Shown: positions 24,281-32,756, counted from the first letter of the stretch. The stretch: 64,000 nucleotides of DNA from Gordonia rubripertincta (GCF_038024875.1 NZ_CP136136.1:3162001-3226000); one strand, 5' to 3'. A program made the numbers and translations. Notes: generated by a model not told the origin, from the sequence alone.

Positions 24281-25373
24281 CGCGAGCAGGCTCCTTCGAC
24301 ACATCTAGGCTAGAAGCAGTGGGAGTTGTGAAGCGTTTCCGCAACGCCAGGGACACATAGACGAGGGCGACGAGAACCGGGACCTCGATCAGTGGCCCGA
24401 TGACCCCGGCGAGAGCCTGGCCGGAGGTCGCACCATAGGTCGCGATCGCGACGGCGATGGCGAGTTCGAAGTTGTTGCCGGCGGCGGTGAACGCCAGCGT
24501 GGTGGTCCGTGCGTAACCCAGCCCCATCGCGGCGCCGAGGACGAATCCGCCACCCCACATCACCGCGAAGTAGATCAGCAGCGGCAGCGCGATCCGCACG
24601 ACGTCCCACGGGTGAGAGGTGATCTGCTCCCCCTGCAAGGCGAACAGGATGACGATGGTGAACAGCAGACCGTAGAGGGCCCACGGCCCCAATCGCGGGA
24701 GGAACGAGGATTCGTACCATTCGCGGCCTCTGGCCCGTTCGCCGATGCGGCGGGTGAGATAGCCGGCGATCAACGGGATTCCGAGGAAGATCAGCACCGA
24801 CTTCGCGATCTGCCACGGCGAGGTGTCGATGGTCGTCTGTTCCAGGCCGAGCCATCCGGGTAGCACCGAAAGGTAGAACCAGCCCAGCACGGCGAACATG
24901 ATCACCTGGAACACCGAGTTCAGTGCGACGAGGACGGCAGCCGCCTCGCGGTCGCCGCACGCCAGGTCGTTCCAGATGATGACCATCGCGATACAGCGCG
25001 CCAGACCGACGATGATCAGTCCGGTCCGGTATTCCGGTAGGTCCGGGAGCAGAAGCCAGGCCAGCGCGAACATCAACGCGGGTCCGACGATCCAGTTCAG
25101 CAGGAGCGATCCCAGGAGCAGGCGACGATCGCCAGTGACCGAGTCGAGTCGGTCGTAGCGCACCTTGGCCAGCACCGGATACATCATGATCAGCAGTCCG
25201 AGAGCGATTGGCAGCGAGATGCCGTCGATCTCCACGGCCGCCAGGGCGTCACCCAGGCCGGGAACGGTGCGGCCCAGCATCAGGCCCGCGACCATTGCTG
25301 CGCCGATCCACACCGGCAGGAACCGGTCGAGCATCGACAACTTCGCCGCGACCGCGGTGTCGGTGGTGGTCAC
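24273..25373 (-). CDS. acr3: Arsenite efflux permease Acr3
   Basis: 366-residue membrane protein with ten hydrophobic segments, of the BASS/ACR3 superfamily. It exports As(III) (and perhaps Sb(III)) using the proton-motive force. The essential Cys of TM4 is in IIVGLARCIAMVIIWNDLA and the conserved Glu of TM9 in NNFELAIAVA. The GTG at 25373 overlaps the arsR2 stop (GTGA). In the order arsR2-acr3-arsC3-arsC2-arsC1 it is the export step after arsenate reduction. Confidence 0.95.
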   Translation of the reverse strand: MTTTDTAVAAKLSMLDRFLPVWIGAAMVAGLMLGRTVPGLGDALAAVEIDGISLPIALGLLIMMYPVLAKVRYDRLDSVTGDRRLLLGSLLLNWIVGPALMFALAWLLLPDLPEYRTGLIIVGLARCIAMVIIWNDLACGDREAAAVLVALNSVFQVIMFAVLGWFYLSVLPGWLGLEQTTIDTSPWQIAKSVLIFLGIPLIAGYLTRRIGERARGREWYESSFLPRLGPWALYGLLFTIVILFALQGEQITSHPWDVVRIALPLLIYFAVMWGGGFVLGAAMGLGYARTTTLAFTAAGNNFELAIAVAIATYGATSGQALAGVIGPLIEVPVLVALVYVSLALRKRFTTPTASSLDVSKEPARDV

Positions 25374-25732
25374 TGGTCGGCCTCGCACGAACGAGTTTCC
25401 CCCACAACCATGGCGAGATCGCCCAGCAGGACCGACAGTTGTTGCAGTGCTTCGGTGTTCACACGGTAGTACACCCAGGTCGCGCGGCGTTCGCTCGTCA
25501 CCAGACCCGCCTGACGCAGCACCTTGAGATGATGCGAGATCGTCGGCTGCGACAGCTCGAACGGCCCGGAGATGTCGCACACGCACGCCTCACCTCCCGG
25601 ATGCGCGGCGACCTCCGACAGCAACCGCAGCCGAACCGGATCCGCGAGCGCCTTCAGCAGCGGGGTAACCGCTCCGGTCTCGTCACCACTCAGGCCGCGG
25701 CCTGGCAAGAGAAGCAAGTTCTTATTCGACAC
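25370..25732 (-). CDS. arsR: ArsR-family As(III)-responsive repressor (CVC type)
   Basis: 120-residue winged-helix repressor at the head of the acr3-arsC operon. The sensor motif is EACVCDISG at the start of the DNA-binding region, equivalent to the ELCVCDL site of E. coli ArsR. The HTH is SQPTISHHLKVLRQAGLV. A GTG at 25732 is the only near start and lacks a ribosome binding site. It lies 3 bp from the palindrome GTCAATATTGAC. The sensing chemistry differs from the arsR at 21.7 kb, although both promoter regions share an operator motif. Confidence 0.92.
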   Translation of the reverse strand: MSNKNLLLLPGRGLSGDETGAVTPLLKALADPVRLRLLSEVAAHPGGEACVCDISGPFELSQPTISHHLKVLRQAGLVTSERRATWVYYRVNTEALQQLSVLLGDLAMVVGETRSCEADQ

Positions 25733-25734
25733 CC

Positions 25735-25755
25735 GTCAATATTGACATACATCGA
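25735..25755 (-). promoter_or_regulatory. Operator-like site C before arsR2-acr3
   Basis: The perfect 12-bp palindrome GTCAATATTGAC (25735-25746) overlaps TTGACATACATCGA (25742-25755), which matches site A before the other arsR at 12 of 14 positions. Its closeness to the GTG start implies a very short or absent leader. Confidence 0.65.
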
Positions 25756-25998
25756 TTCAACGGGACAAGGCCCTCCGATACCCGGGAGCGCACTTGCGTT
25801 CCCGCATTGAGATCCACGATAGGGCAGGGGTACGACAGGTTCCGCCGAAGGCGTTGTCGTCCGGTGGGCCTCGACCTCGACACGCAGACCTCGATCGAGG
25901 TCTGGGAGTCGGGTCGAGGTTCGCCGGTCAGTTGCCGCGCGCCCCGGGACGAGTGTTCCGCGGAACGCTTGTCCGACGAGGCGCAGCCTGGTATCCAG
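25756..25998. other. Non-coding stretch at the island edge, with 20-bp palindrome
   Basis: No gene is supported between the ars operon promoter and the KstR-like site. The one clear structure is a perfect 20-bp palindrome at 25885-25904 (CAGACCTCGATCGAGGTCTG). It has no loop or T tract and looks more like a protein-binding site than a terminator. Confidence 0.7.
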
Positions 25999-26016
25999 AT
26001 TAGAACACGTTCTAAT
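25999..26016. promoter_or_regulatory. KstR-like operator
   Basis: ATTAGAACACGTTCTAAT is an 18-bp inverted repeat with 8-bp arms and AC at the centre. It fits the KstR consensus TnnAACnnGTTnnA of mycobacterial and rhodococcal sterol regulons at every fixed position. It lies 23 bp before the nitronate-monooxygenase-like start. Confidence 0.8.
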
Positions 26017-26039
26017 TCTGGCACTGGCGAGGAGTCTGT

Positions 26040-27167
26040 ATGCACACCCCGATCTGCGATGAACTCGGTATCGAGTTCCCGATCTTCGCGTTCACCCACT
26101 GTCGTGACGTCGTGGTCGCGGTCAGCAAGGCGGGCGGCTACGGAGTGCTCGGCGCGGTGGGCTTCACGCCACAGCAGCTCGAGATCGAGCTGAACTGGAT
26201 CGACGAGCACATCGGCGATCACCCGTACGGTGTCGACATCGTGATCCCCAACAAGTACGAGGGCATGGACGCGAACATGTCGGCCGAGGAGCTCACCAAG
26301 CTGCTGCAGTCGATGGTGCCGAACGAGACCCTCGAGTTCGGCCGCAAGCTGCTCCTCGACCACGGCGTGCCGCTCGCCGACGGTGACGACAACTCGCTGC
26401 AGCTGCTCGGCTGGACCGAGGCGACTGCGACCCCGCAGGTCGAGATCGCACTGCAGCATCCCAAGGTCACGCTGATCGCCAACGCGCTCGGTACCCCGCC
26501 CAGGGACATGATCGAGAAGATCCAGGCTGCCGGCCGCAAGGTCGCCGCGCTGTGCGGCTCGCCGAAGCAGGCGCGCAAGCATGCCGACGCCGGTGTCGAC
26601 ATCATCATCGCCCAGGGTGGCGAGGGTGGTGGTCACTGCGGTGAGGTCGGTTCGATCGTGCTGTGGCCGCAGGTCGTCAAAGAGGTTGCACCCGTGCCGG
26701 TTCTGGCTGCCGGCGGCATCGGCAGCGGTGAGCAGATCGCGGCCGCCCTGGCGCTCGGTGCGCAGGGTGCGTGGAGTGGTTCGCAGTGGCTGATGGTCGA
26801 GGAGGCCGAGAACACCCCCGTCCAGCAGCAGACCTACATCGACGCCTCGAGCCGTGACACGGTGCGCAGCCGCTCGTTCACCGGCAAGCCGTGCCGCATG
26901 CTGAAGAACGACTGGACCGAGGCGTGGGAGAATCCCGAGAACCCCGATCCGCTGGGAATGCCGTTGCAGTACATGGTCTCCGGTATGGCGGTCGCCGCGA
27001 CGCACAAGCATCCCGACGAGAGCATCGACGTCGCCTTCAACCCCGTCGGCCAGGTCGTCGGGCAGTTCAAGAAGGTCGAGAAGACCTCGGCCGTCATCGA
27101 ACGCTGGGTGACCGAGTACATCGAGGCGACCGGCAATCTGGACGCGTTCGCCAACGCGACGACGTAA
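26040..27167 (+). CDS. Nitronate monooxygenase/2-nitropropane dioxygenase-family flavoprotein
   Basis: 375-residue FMN-binding TIM barrel of the nitronate monooxygenase family. The FMN phosphate loop is AAGGIGSGEQIAAAL, and an AQGGEGGGHCGEVGS segment carries the family catalytic His. The KstR-like operator suggests a role in steroid or CoA-linked catabolism rather than detoxification of nitronates; related family members act as enoyl-CoA-type reductases in cholesterol breakdown. The ATG at 26040 follows GGCGAGGAG with 5-nt spacing. It is a single gene ended by a strong hairpin. Confidence 0.85.
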   Translation: MHTPICDELGIEFPIFAFTHCRDVVVAVSKAGGYGVLGAVGFTPQQLEIELNWIDEHIGDHPYGVDIVIPNKYEGMDANMSAEELTKLLQSMVPNETLEFGRKLLLDHGVPLADGDDNSLQLLGWTEATATPQVEIALQHPKVTLIANALGTPPRDMIEKIQAAGRKVAALCGSPKQARKHADAGVDIIIAQGGEGGGHCGEVGSIVLWPQVVKEVAPVPVLAAGGIGSGEQIAAALALGAQGAWSGSQWLMVEEAENTPVQQQTYIDASSRDTVRSRSFTGKPCRMLKNDWTEAWENPENPDPLGMPLQYMVSGMAVAATHKHPDESIDVAFNPVGQVVGQFKKVEKTSAVIERWVTEYIEATGNLDAFANATT

Positions 27168-27186
27168 GCGACACAGCAGAACTCAA

Positions 27187-27230
27187 GAGCGCGGGGAACG
27201 GCGAGCAATCGCGGTTCCCCGCGCTCGTTT
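27187..27230 (+). terminator. Intrinsic terminator after the nitronate monooxygenase-like gene
   Basis: Perfect 13-bp arms (27187-27199 and 27214-27226, GAGCGCGGGGAAC and its complement) enclose a 14-nt loop and are followed by GTTTCGTT. It also serves the convergent small gene at 27284-27646. Confidence 0.85.
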
Positions 27231-27283
27231 CGTTGTGGTGTGTGAACCCGGCCGAGGTCGCGTGCTCGTGGCCGAGGAGACTC

Positions 27284-27646
27284 TCAGCCGATCGTGCGTG
27301 AGAAGTCGTCCGCCACAGTCAGACCCAACGCCCCCTCGGCAAAGCGTGACACGGGCCCGATCGCAGCGTCGAGCGCCTCGTCGTAGCCGTCACGGGCTTG
27401 GCCCCACAGCTCGCCGGAGGAGCCGTCCGGCGTCACGCCGATCAGCGCGATGAGTTCGCCCGTCGTCGGGATGCAGACGGCCCACACGAAGCGGGTCTCG
27501 GACTCCCAGTCGGCGTTGGCCGTCGCGACATAGTCGGCGGGGGAGTCGGCCCCGAGAAGAGTCAACGCCGGGACGTCGGTGATCCGGTCGTCCGCACGAA
27601 GCGAACGCAGATACCACGTCCCGGCGTTGATCTCGACTGGTTGCAC
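27284..27646 (-). CDS. Conserved hypothetical protein, weakly GNAT-like
   Basis: 120 residues. The start INAGTWYLRSLRADDRI and later PTTGELIALIGVTP resemble the first strands of GNAT acetyltransferases, but the acetyl-CoA loop (Q/RxxGxG/A) is not visible, so the activity is uncertain. The GTG at 27646 lies 22 bp after accA3 on the same strand and may be cotranscribed with it. Confidence 0.55.
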   Translation of the reverse strand: MQPVEINAGTWYLRSLRADDRITDVPALTLLGADSPADYVATANADWESETRFVWAVCIPTTGELIALIGVTPDGSSGELWGQARDGYDEALDAAIGPVSRFAEGALGLTVADDFSRTIG

Positions 27647-27668
27647 AGTCGTGAACTCGCGGGGAGTC

Positions 27669-29459
27669 TTACTTCAGCTCGAGCAGGACGGTGCCCTGGG
27701 TGACCGCGGCACCGGCCTCGATGGTCAGGCCGGTGACCACGCCGTCCTTGTGGGCGGTGACCGGGTTCTCCATCTTCATGGCCTCGAGGACGACGACCAG
27801 ATCGCCGGCGGCGACTTCCTGGCCCTCTTCCACGGCGACCTTGACGACGGTGCCCTGCATCGGTGCGGCCACGGCGTCACCGGAAACGGCTGCGCCGCCG
27901 CCCTTCTTGCGCGAGCGGGCCTTCGGCTTCTTGCGGATGACGCCGTTGGTCGAGCCGCCACCGCCGCCGAGGGCGAGATCGCCCGGCAGCGAGACCTCGA
28001 CGCGGCGTCCGCCGACCTCGACCACGACCTTCTGGCGCGGGGCGGCGTCGTCTTCCTCGATCGGCTCTCCACCGGTGTACGGCTCGATCGGGTTCTCCCA
28101 ATCGGTCTCGATCCACTTGGTGTAGACGTCGAACTTCTCTCCGTCGCCGATGAAGGCGGGGTTGGAGACGATGTGGCGGTGGAACGGGATGACCGTGGCG
28201 AGGCCTTCGACCTGGAACTCGGCGAGGGCGCGACGCGAACGCTCGAGCGCCTGTTCGCGGGTCTCACCGGTGACGATCAGCTTGGCGAGCATCGAGTCGA
28301 ACTGGCCGCCGATGACGTCGCCCTCGACGACACCGGAGTCGACGCGCACGCCGGGGCCGGTCGGCTCCTTGTAGACCGAGATGGGGCCGGGGGCCGGCAG
28401 GAAGTTGCGGCCGGCGTCCTCACCGTTGATGCGGAACTCGAAGGCGTGGCCGCGCGGGGTCGGGTCCTCGGTGAACTCGAGCTTCTCGCCGTTGGCGATG
28501 CGGAACTGCTGACGCACGAGGTCGATGCCCGCGGTCTCCTCGGTGACCGGGTGCTCGACCTGCAGGCGGGTGTTGACCTCGAGGAACGAGACCAGGCCGT
28601 CATTGCCGACCAAGAACTCGACGGTGCCCGCGCCGTAGTAACCGGCCTCGCGGCAGATGGCCTTGGCGGACTCGTGGATCTTGGTGCGCTGCTCGTCGGT
28701 CAGGAACGGCGCCGGGGCCTCCTCGACGAGCTTCTGGAAACGACGCTGCAGCGAGCAGTCGCGGGTACCGGCGACGATGACGTTGCCGTGCTGGTCGGCG
28801 ATGACCTGCGCCTCGACGTGGCGGGCCTTGTCCAGGTAGCGCTCGACGAAGCACTCACCGCGACCGAAGGCGGCGATGGCCTCGCGGGTCGCCGACTCGA
28901 ACAGGTGCGGGATCTCCTCAATGGTGTACGCGACCTTCATGCCGCGGCCACCGCCGCCGAAGGCGGCCTTGATCGCCACCGGCACGCCGTGCTCCTTGGC
29001 GAAGGCGACGACCTCGTCGGCGTCCTTGACCGGGTCCTTGGTGCCGGGTGCCATCGGGGCGTCGGCCTTGAGGGCGATGTGACGGGCGGTGACCTTGTCA
29101 CCGAGGTCGCGGATCGACTGCGGCGACGGTCCGATCCAGATCAGCCCGGCGTCGATGACGGCCTGGGCGAAATCGGCGTTCTCGGAGAGGAAGCCGTAGC
29201 CGGGGTGGATCGCGTCGGCACCGGACTTGGCGGCGGCGTCGAGGATCTTGTCGAACACGAGGTACGACTCGGCCGAGGTCTGACCGCCCAGTGCGAACGC
29301 CTCGTCGGCGAGCTTGACGAACAGTGCGTCCGCGTCGGGCTCGGCGTACACGGCGACGCTCGCGAGGCCCGCATCCCGGGCCGCGCGGATCACGCGGACA
29401 GCGATCTCGCCACGGTTGGCGATGAGGACCTTGCTGATTGCGGAAGAGGTACTGGGCAC
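27669..29459 (-). CDS. accA3: Acyl-CoA carboxylase alpha subunit (biotin carboxylase + BCCP)
   Basis: 596-residue alpha subunit shared by acetyl-, propionyl- and long-chain acyl-CoA carboxylases. It provides malonyl-CoA, methylmalonyl-CoA and, in mycobacteria, the carboxylated precursor for mycolate condensation. The biotin carboxylase domain (about 10-455) has IANRGEIAVRV, the ATP-grasp loop GGGGRG and EVNTRLQVEH. A linker with a GGGGG run leads to the biotinyl domain with EAMKMEN. The GTG at 29459 follows AGGAGAAC. Its neighbours (sufE, sseA, maf, accE5, accD5, birA) match the order around Rv3285 of M. tuberculosis. Confidence 0.95.
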   Translation of the reverse strand: MPSTSSAISKVLIANRGEIAVRVIRAARDAGLASVAVYAEPDADALFVKLADEAFALGGQTSAESYLVFDKILDAAAKSGADAIHPGYGFLSENADFAQAVIDAGLIWIGPSPQSIRDLGDKVTARHIALKADAPMAPGTKDPVKDADEVVAFAKEHGVPVAIKAAFGGGGRGMKVAYTIEEIPHLFESATREAIAAFGRGECFVERYLDKARHVEAQVIADQHGNVIVAGTRDCSLQRRFQKLVEEAPAPFLTDEQRTKIHESAKAICREAGYYGAGTVEFLVGNDGLVSFLEVNTRLQVEHPVTEETAGIDLVRQQFRIANGEKLEFTEDPTPRGHAFEFRINGEDAGRNFLPAPGPISVYKEPTGPGVRVDSGVVEGDVIGGQFDSMLAKLIVTGETREQALERSRRALAEFQVEGLATVIPFHRHIVSNPAFIGDGEKFDVYTKWIETDWENPIEPYTGGEPIEEDDAAPRQKVVVEVGGRRVEVSLPGDLALGGGGGSTNGVIRKKPKARSRKKGGGAAVSGDAVAAPMQGTVVKVAVEEGQEVAAGDLVVVLEAMKMENPVTAHKDGVVTGLTIEAGAAVTQGTVLLELK

Positions 29460-29666
29460 TTGTTCTCCTGGGCCTTACTCGTACTCAGGTGTTCGCAGCG
29501 CGGGGTGAGCGCGCGACACGGATGTCGGACAACGGTCAAGACGGGGGCACACGCTCGGCGACCGGGATGCGGACGGCTCGGGCGTTGGACGACGCCGGGA
29601 GTCCAGCATCGCGACCTTCCGGCCAATACAGTAACGCACCGAGCAATCGTTCGGTGGAGCCGTGGG

Positions 29667-31202
29667 TCACAACGCCGGAGAGAACGTGCTCGCATCACCG
29701 AGCCGACGGACGAGTTCGGCGAAATTGTGCAGGTAGGCGTGTACGGGACCGATGGTCGGGTCGATGGCACTCGCCTCCGCATCGTGCGGAAAAGGTGACG
29801 CATCAGGCATCGGGGCCCCGACGGCCGTGATGTCGGCCGATGCCTCGTCGGCGCCTCGCTCGCGGAGCGGGGATTCACGTGGGAAACGGGCAGAATAGCG
29901 CAAACCGGACGGCGTGCGGTTGATCCAGATGTAGACCTCGTGAGGTGAGTAGCTGTGGCTACGGATCACCTTCGCGCGTCCGGCGTCGGCGGCCCCGGAA
30001 CCCGGCGCGTAGCGGGTGTCGATGAACGAGATGACGAAGCGCGGCTCACCCCGTTGACCGATCAGTTCCGCCACCCGGAGGAACGGCAGTGCGGCACCCT
30101 GGCGCCCGCGCTTGAGGACCGCGGTCGAACGCGCGACCGCCTTGTCGAAGGTCGGGGAGTCGGACATGTCGACCCAGAACGGTGCGACGCCCACGAACCA
30201 CCCCAGGGCGTTCAGCCACTGGGTGTCGTTGCGGGTGTGGCGGGGCAACACGCAGCGGAACTCCGCGTCGCCGGTCATCTCGTGATGGACCATGGCGAAC
30301 GCGGCGAGGATGCCCGCGGTGAGCGTCCCGCCGGCCTCCGAGCAGATCGCGGTGAAGCGATTGGCCGTGGCGTCGTCGGCGATGACGCCCCACAGTGACT
30401 CCTGGGGGATCGTCGTCTCCTCGCGGTACTTCTGATCGGCGGTCCTTGCCTCGTCGGCGTGGGACTGCAGCAGAGCGGGCATGTCGCCGGCGCCCGTGCG
30501 CAGGAACTCCGACCACAGCTCCACCGCCGGGTGGTCGCCGCCGGTCTGGTCGGCCAGGCGTCGTTCCTCGGCGCTGAAGTCGACGTAGCTGCCGACCTCG
30601 GGCAGGTTGGCGCTGCGGTGCTCGCGCGCCGCGCGATACAGCGAGACGAGCTCCTGCTGGGCCATGATCAGCGAGTAGCCGTCGACGAGGGAATGGTCGG
30701 CGGCGAACAGCAGCGTGAACGAATCGGCCCGGCCCACCGTCGCGAACAGGTAGGCGGGCCAGTGCAGCGGTGCGGTGGCACGGTCGAAGGAGCCGGCGAG
30801 CTGTTCGACGAGCGGCCCGGACTCGCGGAACCAGCCGATCCGGCCCATCTTGAGCTTCACGGTGCCCGGGTCGGTGGTGAGCCGCTGCAGGCCGGTGCCC
30901 TTGATGACGACGTGGCTGCGCAGCACTTCGTGGCGGTCGATCCACTGGGTCAGCACCGAGCGGATCGCCGGGATCGACAACGGCTCGTCGAACTCGATCG
31001 ACAGGCCCAGCCACGCTTCGCGCCCGCCCTCGCGCTGCGTCTGCACGCGGTATTCGAAGGCGGCACGCAGGTGCTGCTCGTGGTTGTGCGAGGTCAGACG
31101 GGAGTCGTGATCCCACGCGCCCAGACCGCCGGGGACATAGGGAGTCCACTCGACGAGCCCGCCCGGGGCGATGGGCTCATCCCGGATCTGGATGAACTTC
31201 AT
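29667..31202 (-). CDS. Condensation-domain (PapA-like) acyltransferase
   Basis: 511-residue single-domain protein of the chloramphenicol acetyltransferase-like/condensation superfamily. The catalytic motif HxxxDG is present as AADHSLVDGYS. The C-terminal half has a WFVG-VAPFW segment and other PapA/condensation-like features. It probably transfers an acyl group to a hydroxyl or amine of a lipid or peptide; the substrates cannot be read. It has no adenylation or carrier domain. The ATG overlaps the sufE stop (31199-31202), so it is translationally coupled to sufE. It is an unusual insertion between sufE and accA3. Confidence 0.85.
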   Translation of the reverse strand: MKFIQIRDEPIAPGGLVEWTPYVPGGLGAWDHDSRLTSHNHEQHLRAAFEYRVQTQREGGREAWLGLSIEFDEPLSIPAIRSVLTQWIDRHEVLRSHVVIKGTGLQRLTTDPGTVKLKMGRIGWFRESGPLVEQLAGSFDRATAPLHWPAYLFATVGRADSFTLLFAADHSLVDGYSLIMAQQELVSLYRAAREHRSANLPEVGSYVDFSAEERRLADQTGGDHPAVELWSEFLRTGAGDMPALLQSHADEARTADQKYREETTIPQESLWGVIADDATANRFTAICSEAGGTLTAGILAAFAMVHHEMTGDAEFRCVLPRHTRNDTQWLNALGWFVGVAPFWVDMSDSPTFDKAVARSTAVLKRGRQGAALPFLRVAELIGQRGEPRFVISFIDTRYAPGSGAADAGRAKVIRSHSYSPHEVYIWINRTPSGLRYSARFPRESPLRERGADEASADITAVGAPMPDASPFPHDAEASAIDPTIGPVHAYLHNFAELVRRLGDASTFSPAL

Positions 31203-31642
31203 GCCCCGGGTGCGTCGGACCCGGAAGTCTGCTTGCGAACCTGGGCCTTGATCCGGCCGAGCATGCCCGCCATGCCCCGGAGGCGGAGCATGCTGACCAC
31301 GCTGCCCAGACCGAGGTCGTAATAGAAGTCCGACGGGACGTCGAGGATCTCCTGCGCCGAGGCGGTGTCGAGCCCCTGGTGCAGGATCGCCGCGAAGCCG
31401 CGCGTGGTCGGTGCCTCGCGCGGTGCGGTGAAGTACAGGCGTACCGATTCCGGATCACCGGCATCGACGGACAGGAACACCGGCGACTGGCACTCCGGTA
31501 CCGGTTCCATCGCGTCCTGCTGCAGGTGCTCGGGGAGATCGGGGAGTTCGTCGGCGAACTCCAGCAGCAAGGTGATCTTGTCGGAATCACCCAGTGCCGC
31601 AAAGTCTTCGACGATTTCCGCCAGGTCTGGGGGCAAACTCAT
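31199..31642 (-). CDS. SufE-family sulfur-acceptor protein
   Basis: 147 residues of the SufE/CsdE fold. The sulfur-accepting Cys51 lies in VPECQSPVFL. SufE proteins take persulfide sulfur from a cysteine desulfurase for Fe-S cluster assembly. Here the gene is paired with the thiosulfate sulfurtransferase gene sseA, as at Rv3284-Rv3283 of M. tuberculosis, which suggests it may accept or pass sulfur with that enzyme. It overlaps the condensation gene downstream and sits 13 bp after sseA. Confidence 0.92.
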   Translation of the reverse strand: MSLPPDLAEIVEDFAALGDSDKITLLLEFADELPDLPEHLQQDAMEPVPECQSPVFLSVDAGDPESVRLYFTAPREAPTTRGFAAILHQGLDTASAQEILDVPSDFYYDLGLGSVVSMLRLRGMAGMLGRIKAQVRKQTSGSDAPGA

Positions 31643-31655
31643 CGTCGATCAGGGC

Positions 31656-32552
31656 TCACTTGGAGCCGGGCGCGGCACCCGGCTCGTCGCCGACCGCGAT
31701 GGGTACGCGAACCGCGTTGCCCCACTCGGTCCACGATCCGTCGTAGTTGCGAACCTTGGTGTACCCCAACAGGTGGGTGAGCACGAACCAGGTGTGGCTG
31801 GACCGCTCGCCGATGCGGCAGTAGGCGATGGTCGGGGTGTCCTTGTCGAGGTCACCGTAGATCTCGTCGAGCTCGGCGCGGGGACGGAACCGGCCGTCCG
31901 GAGCGGCGGCCTTGGCCCACGGGATCGACACCGCGGTGGGGATGTGACCGCCGCGCAGCGCGCCCTCCTCGGGGTAGTCGGGCATGTGGGTGCGCTCGCC
32001 GGTGTACTCCTGCGGCGAGCGGACGTCGACGAGCGGCTCGGTGCCGAGCACCTCGAGGACCTGCGGGGCGAAGGCGCGGATCTTGGTGTCGTCGCGCTCG
32101 ACGACGGGGTAGTCCGACCGCGGGTACTCGGGGACGTCGAAGGAGGTGTCGCGGTCCTCGGCCATCCATGCGTCGCGGCCGCCGTCGAGCAGGCGCACGT
32201 CCTCGTGACCGAACAGCGTGAACACCCAGAGTGCGTAGGCTGCCCACCAGTTGGACTTGTCGCCGTAGATGACGATGGTATCGTCGCGCTCGATTCCCTT
32301 GCTGCGCATCAGTTCTGCGAACTGCTCGCCGTTGATGTAATCGCGGGTGACCGGATCGTTGAGGTGCAGGTGCCAGTCGATCTTCTGCGCGGTGGGGATG
32401 TGGCCGATGTCGTAGAGCAACACGTCCTCATCGGATTCGATGATCTTGAGGCCCTTGGCGCCGAGATGAGCCGACAGCCACTGAGTGGTCACCAACCGCT
32501 CGGGGTGGGCGTACTCGGCGAAGGCCGGATTCGGGTCGGTTTCAACACTCAC
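31656..32552 (-). CDS. sseA: Thiosulfate/3-mercaptopyruvate sulfurtransferase
   Basis: 298-residue tandem rhodanese. The N-terminal domain (about 15-140) is inactive. The C-terminal domain carries the catalytic Cys245 in IAYCRIGERSSHTW. It transfers sulfane sulfur to thiol acceptors. The ATG at 32552 is the first gene of the sseA-sufE-condensation operon. The upstream gap of 204 bp separates it from the divergent metallopeptidase. Confidence 0.94.
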   Translation of the reverse strand: MSVETDPNPAFAEYAHPERLVTTQWLSAHLGAKGLKIIESDEDVLLYDIGHIPTAQKIDWHLHLNDPVTRDYINGEQFAELMRSKGIERDDTIVIYGDKSNWWAAYALWVFTLFGHEDVRLLDGGRDAWMAEDRDTSFDVPEYPRSDYPVVERDDTKIRAFAPQVLEVLGTEPLVDVRSPQEYTGERTHMPDYPEEGALRGGHIPTAVSIPWAKAAAPDGRFRPRAELDEIYGDLDKDTPTIAYCRIGERSSHTWFVLTHLLGYTKVRNYDGSWTEWGNAVRVPIAVGDEPGAAPGSK

Positions 32553-32756
32553 GGTCTGTTCTCCAGCTTGGTGCGTTCGGGCGTCTCGACATTCATCGCG
32601 CGGACCGTGACCGGTCCCGGATACAAAGGGTAGGGCATGGCCGTGTGGGACTGCCCGGTGGCAGATCGGCTGCGGTCTGACGCGCCGGGTGTCGGCGTGC
32701 TTCGGTTGGATGACAAACCGCAGGTCAGTGGGGTGGTTGCCTGCTAAGTTCGCCCA

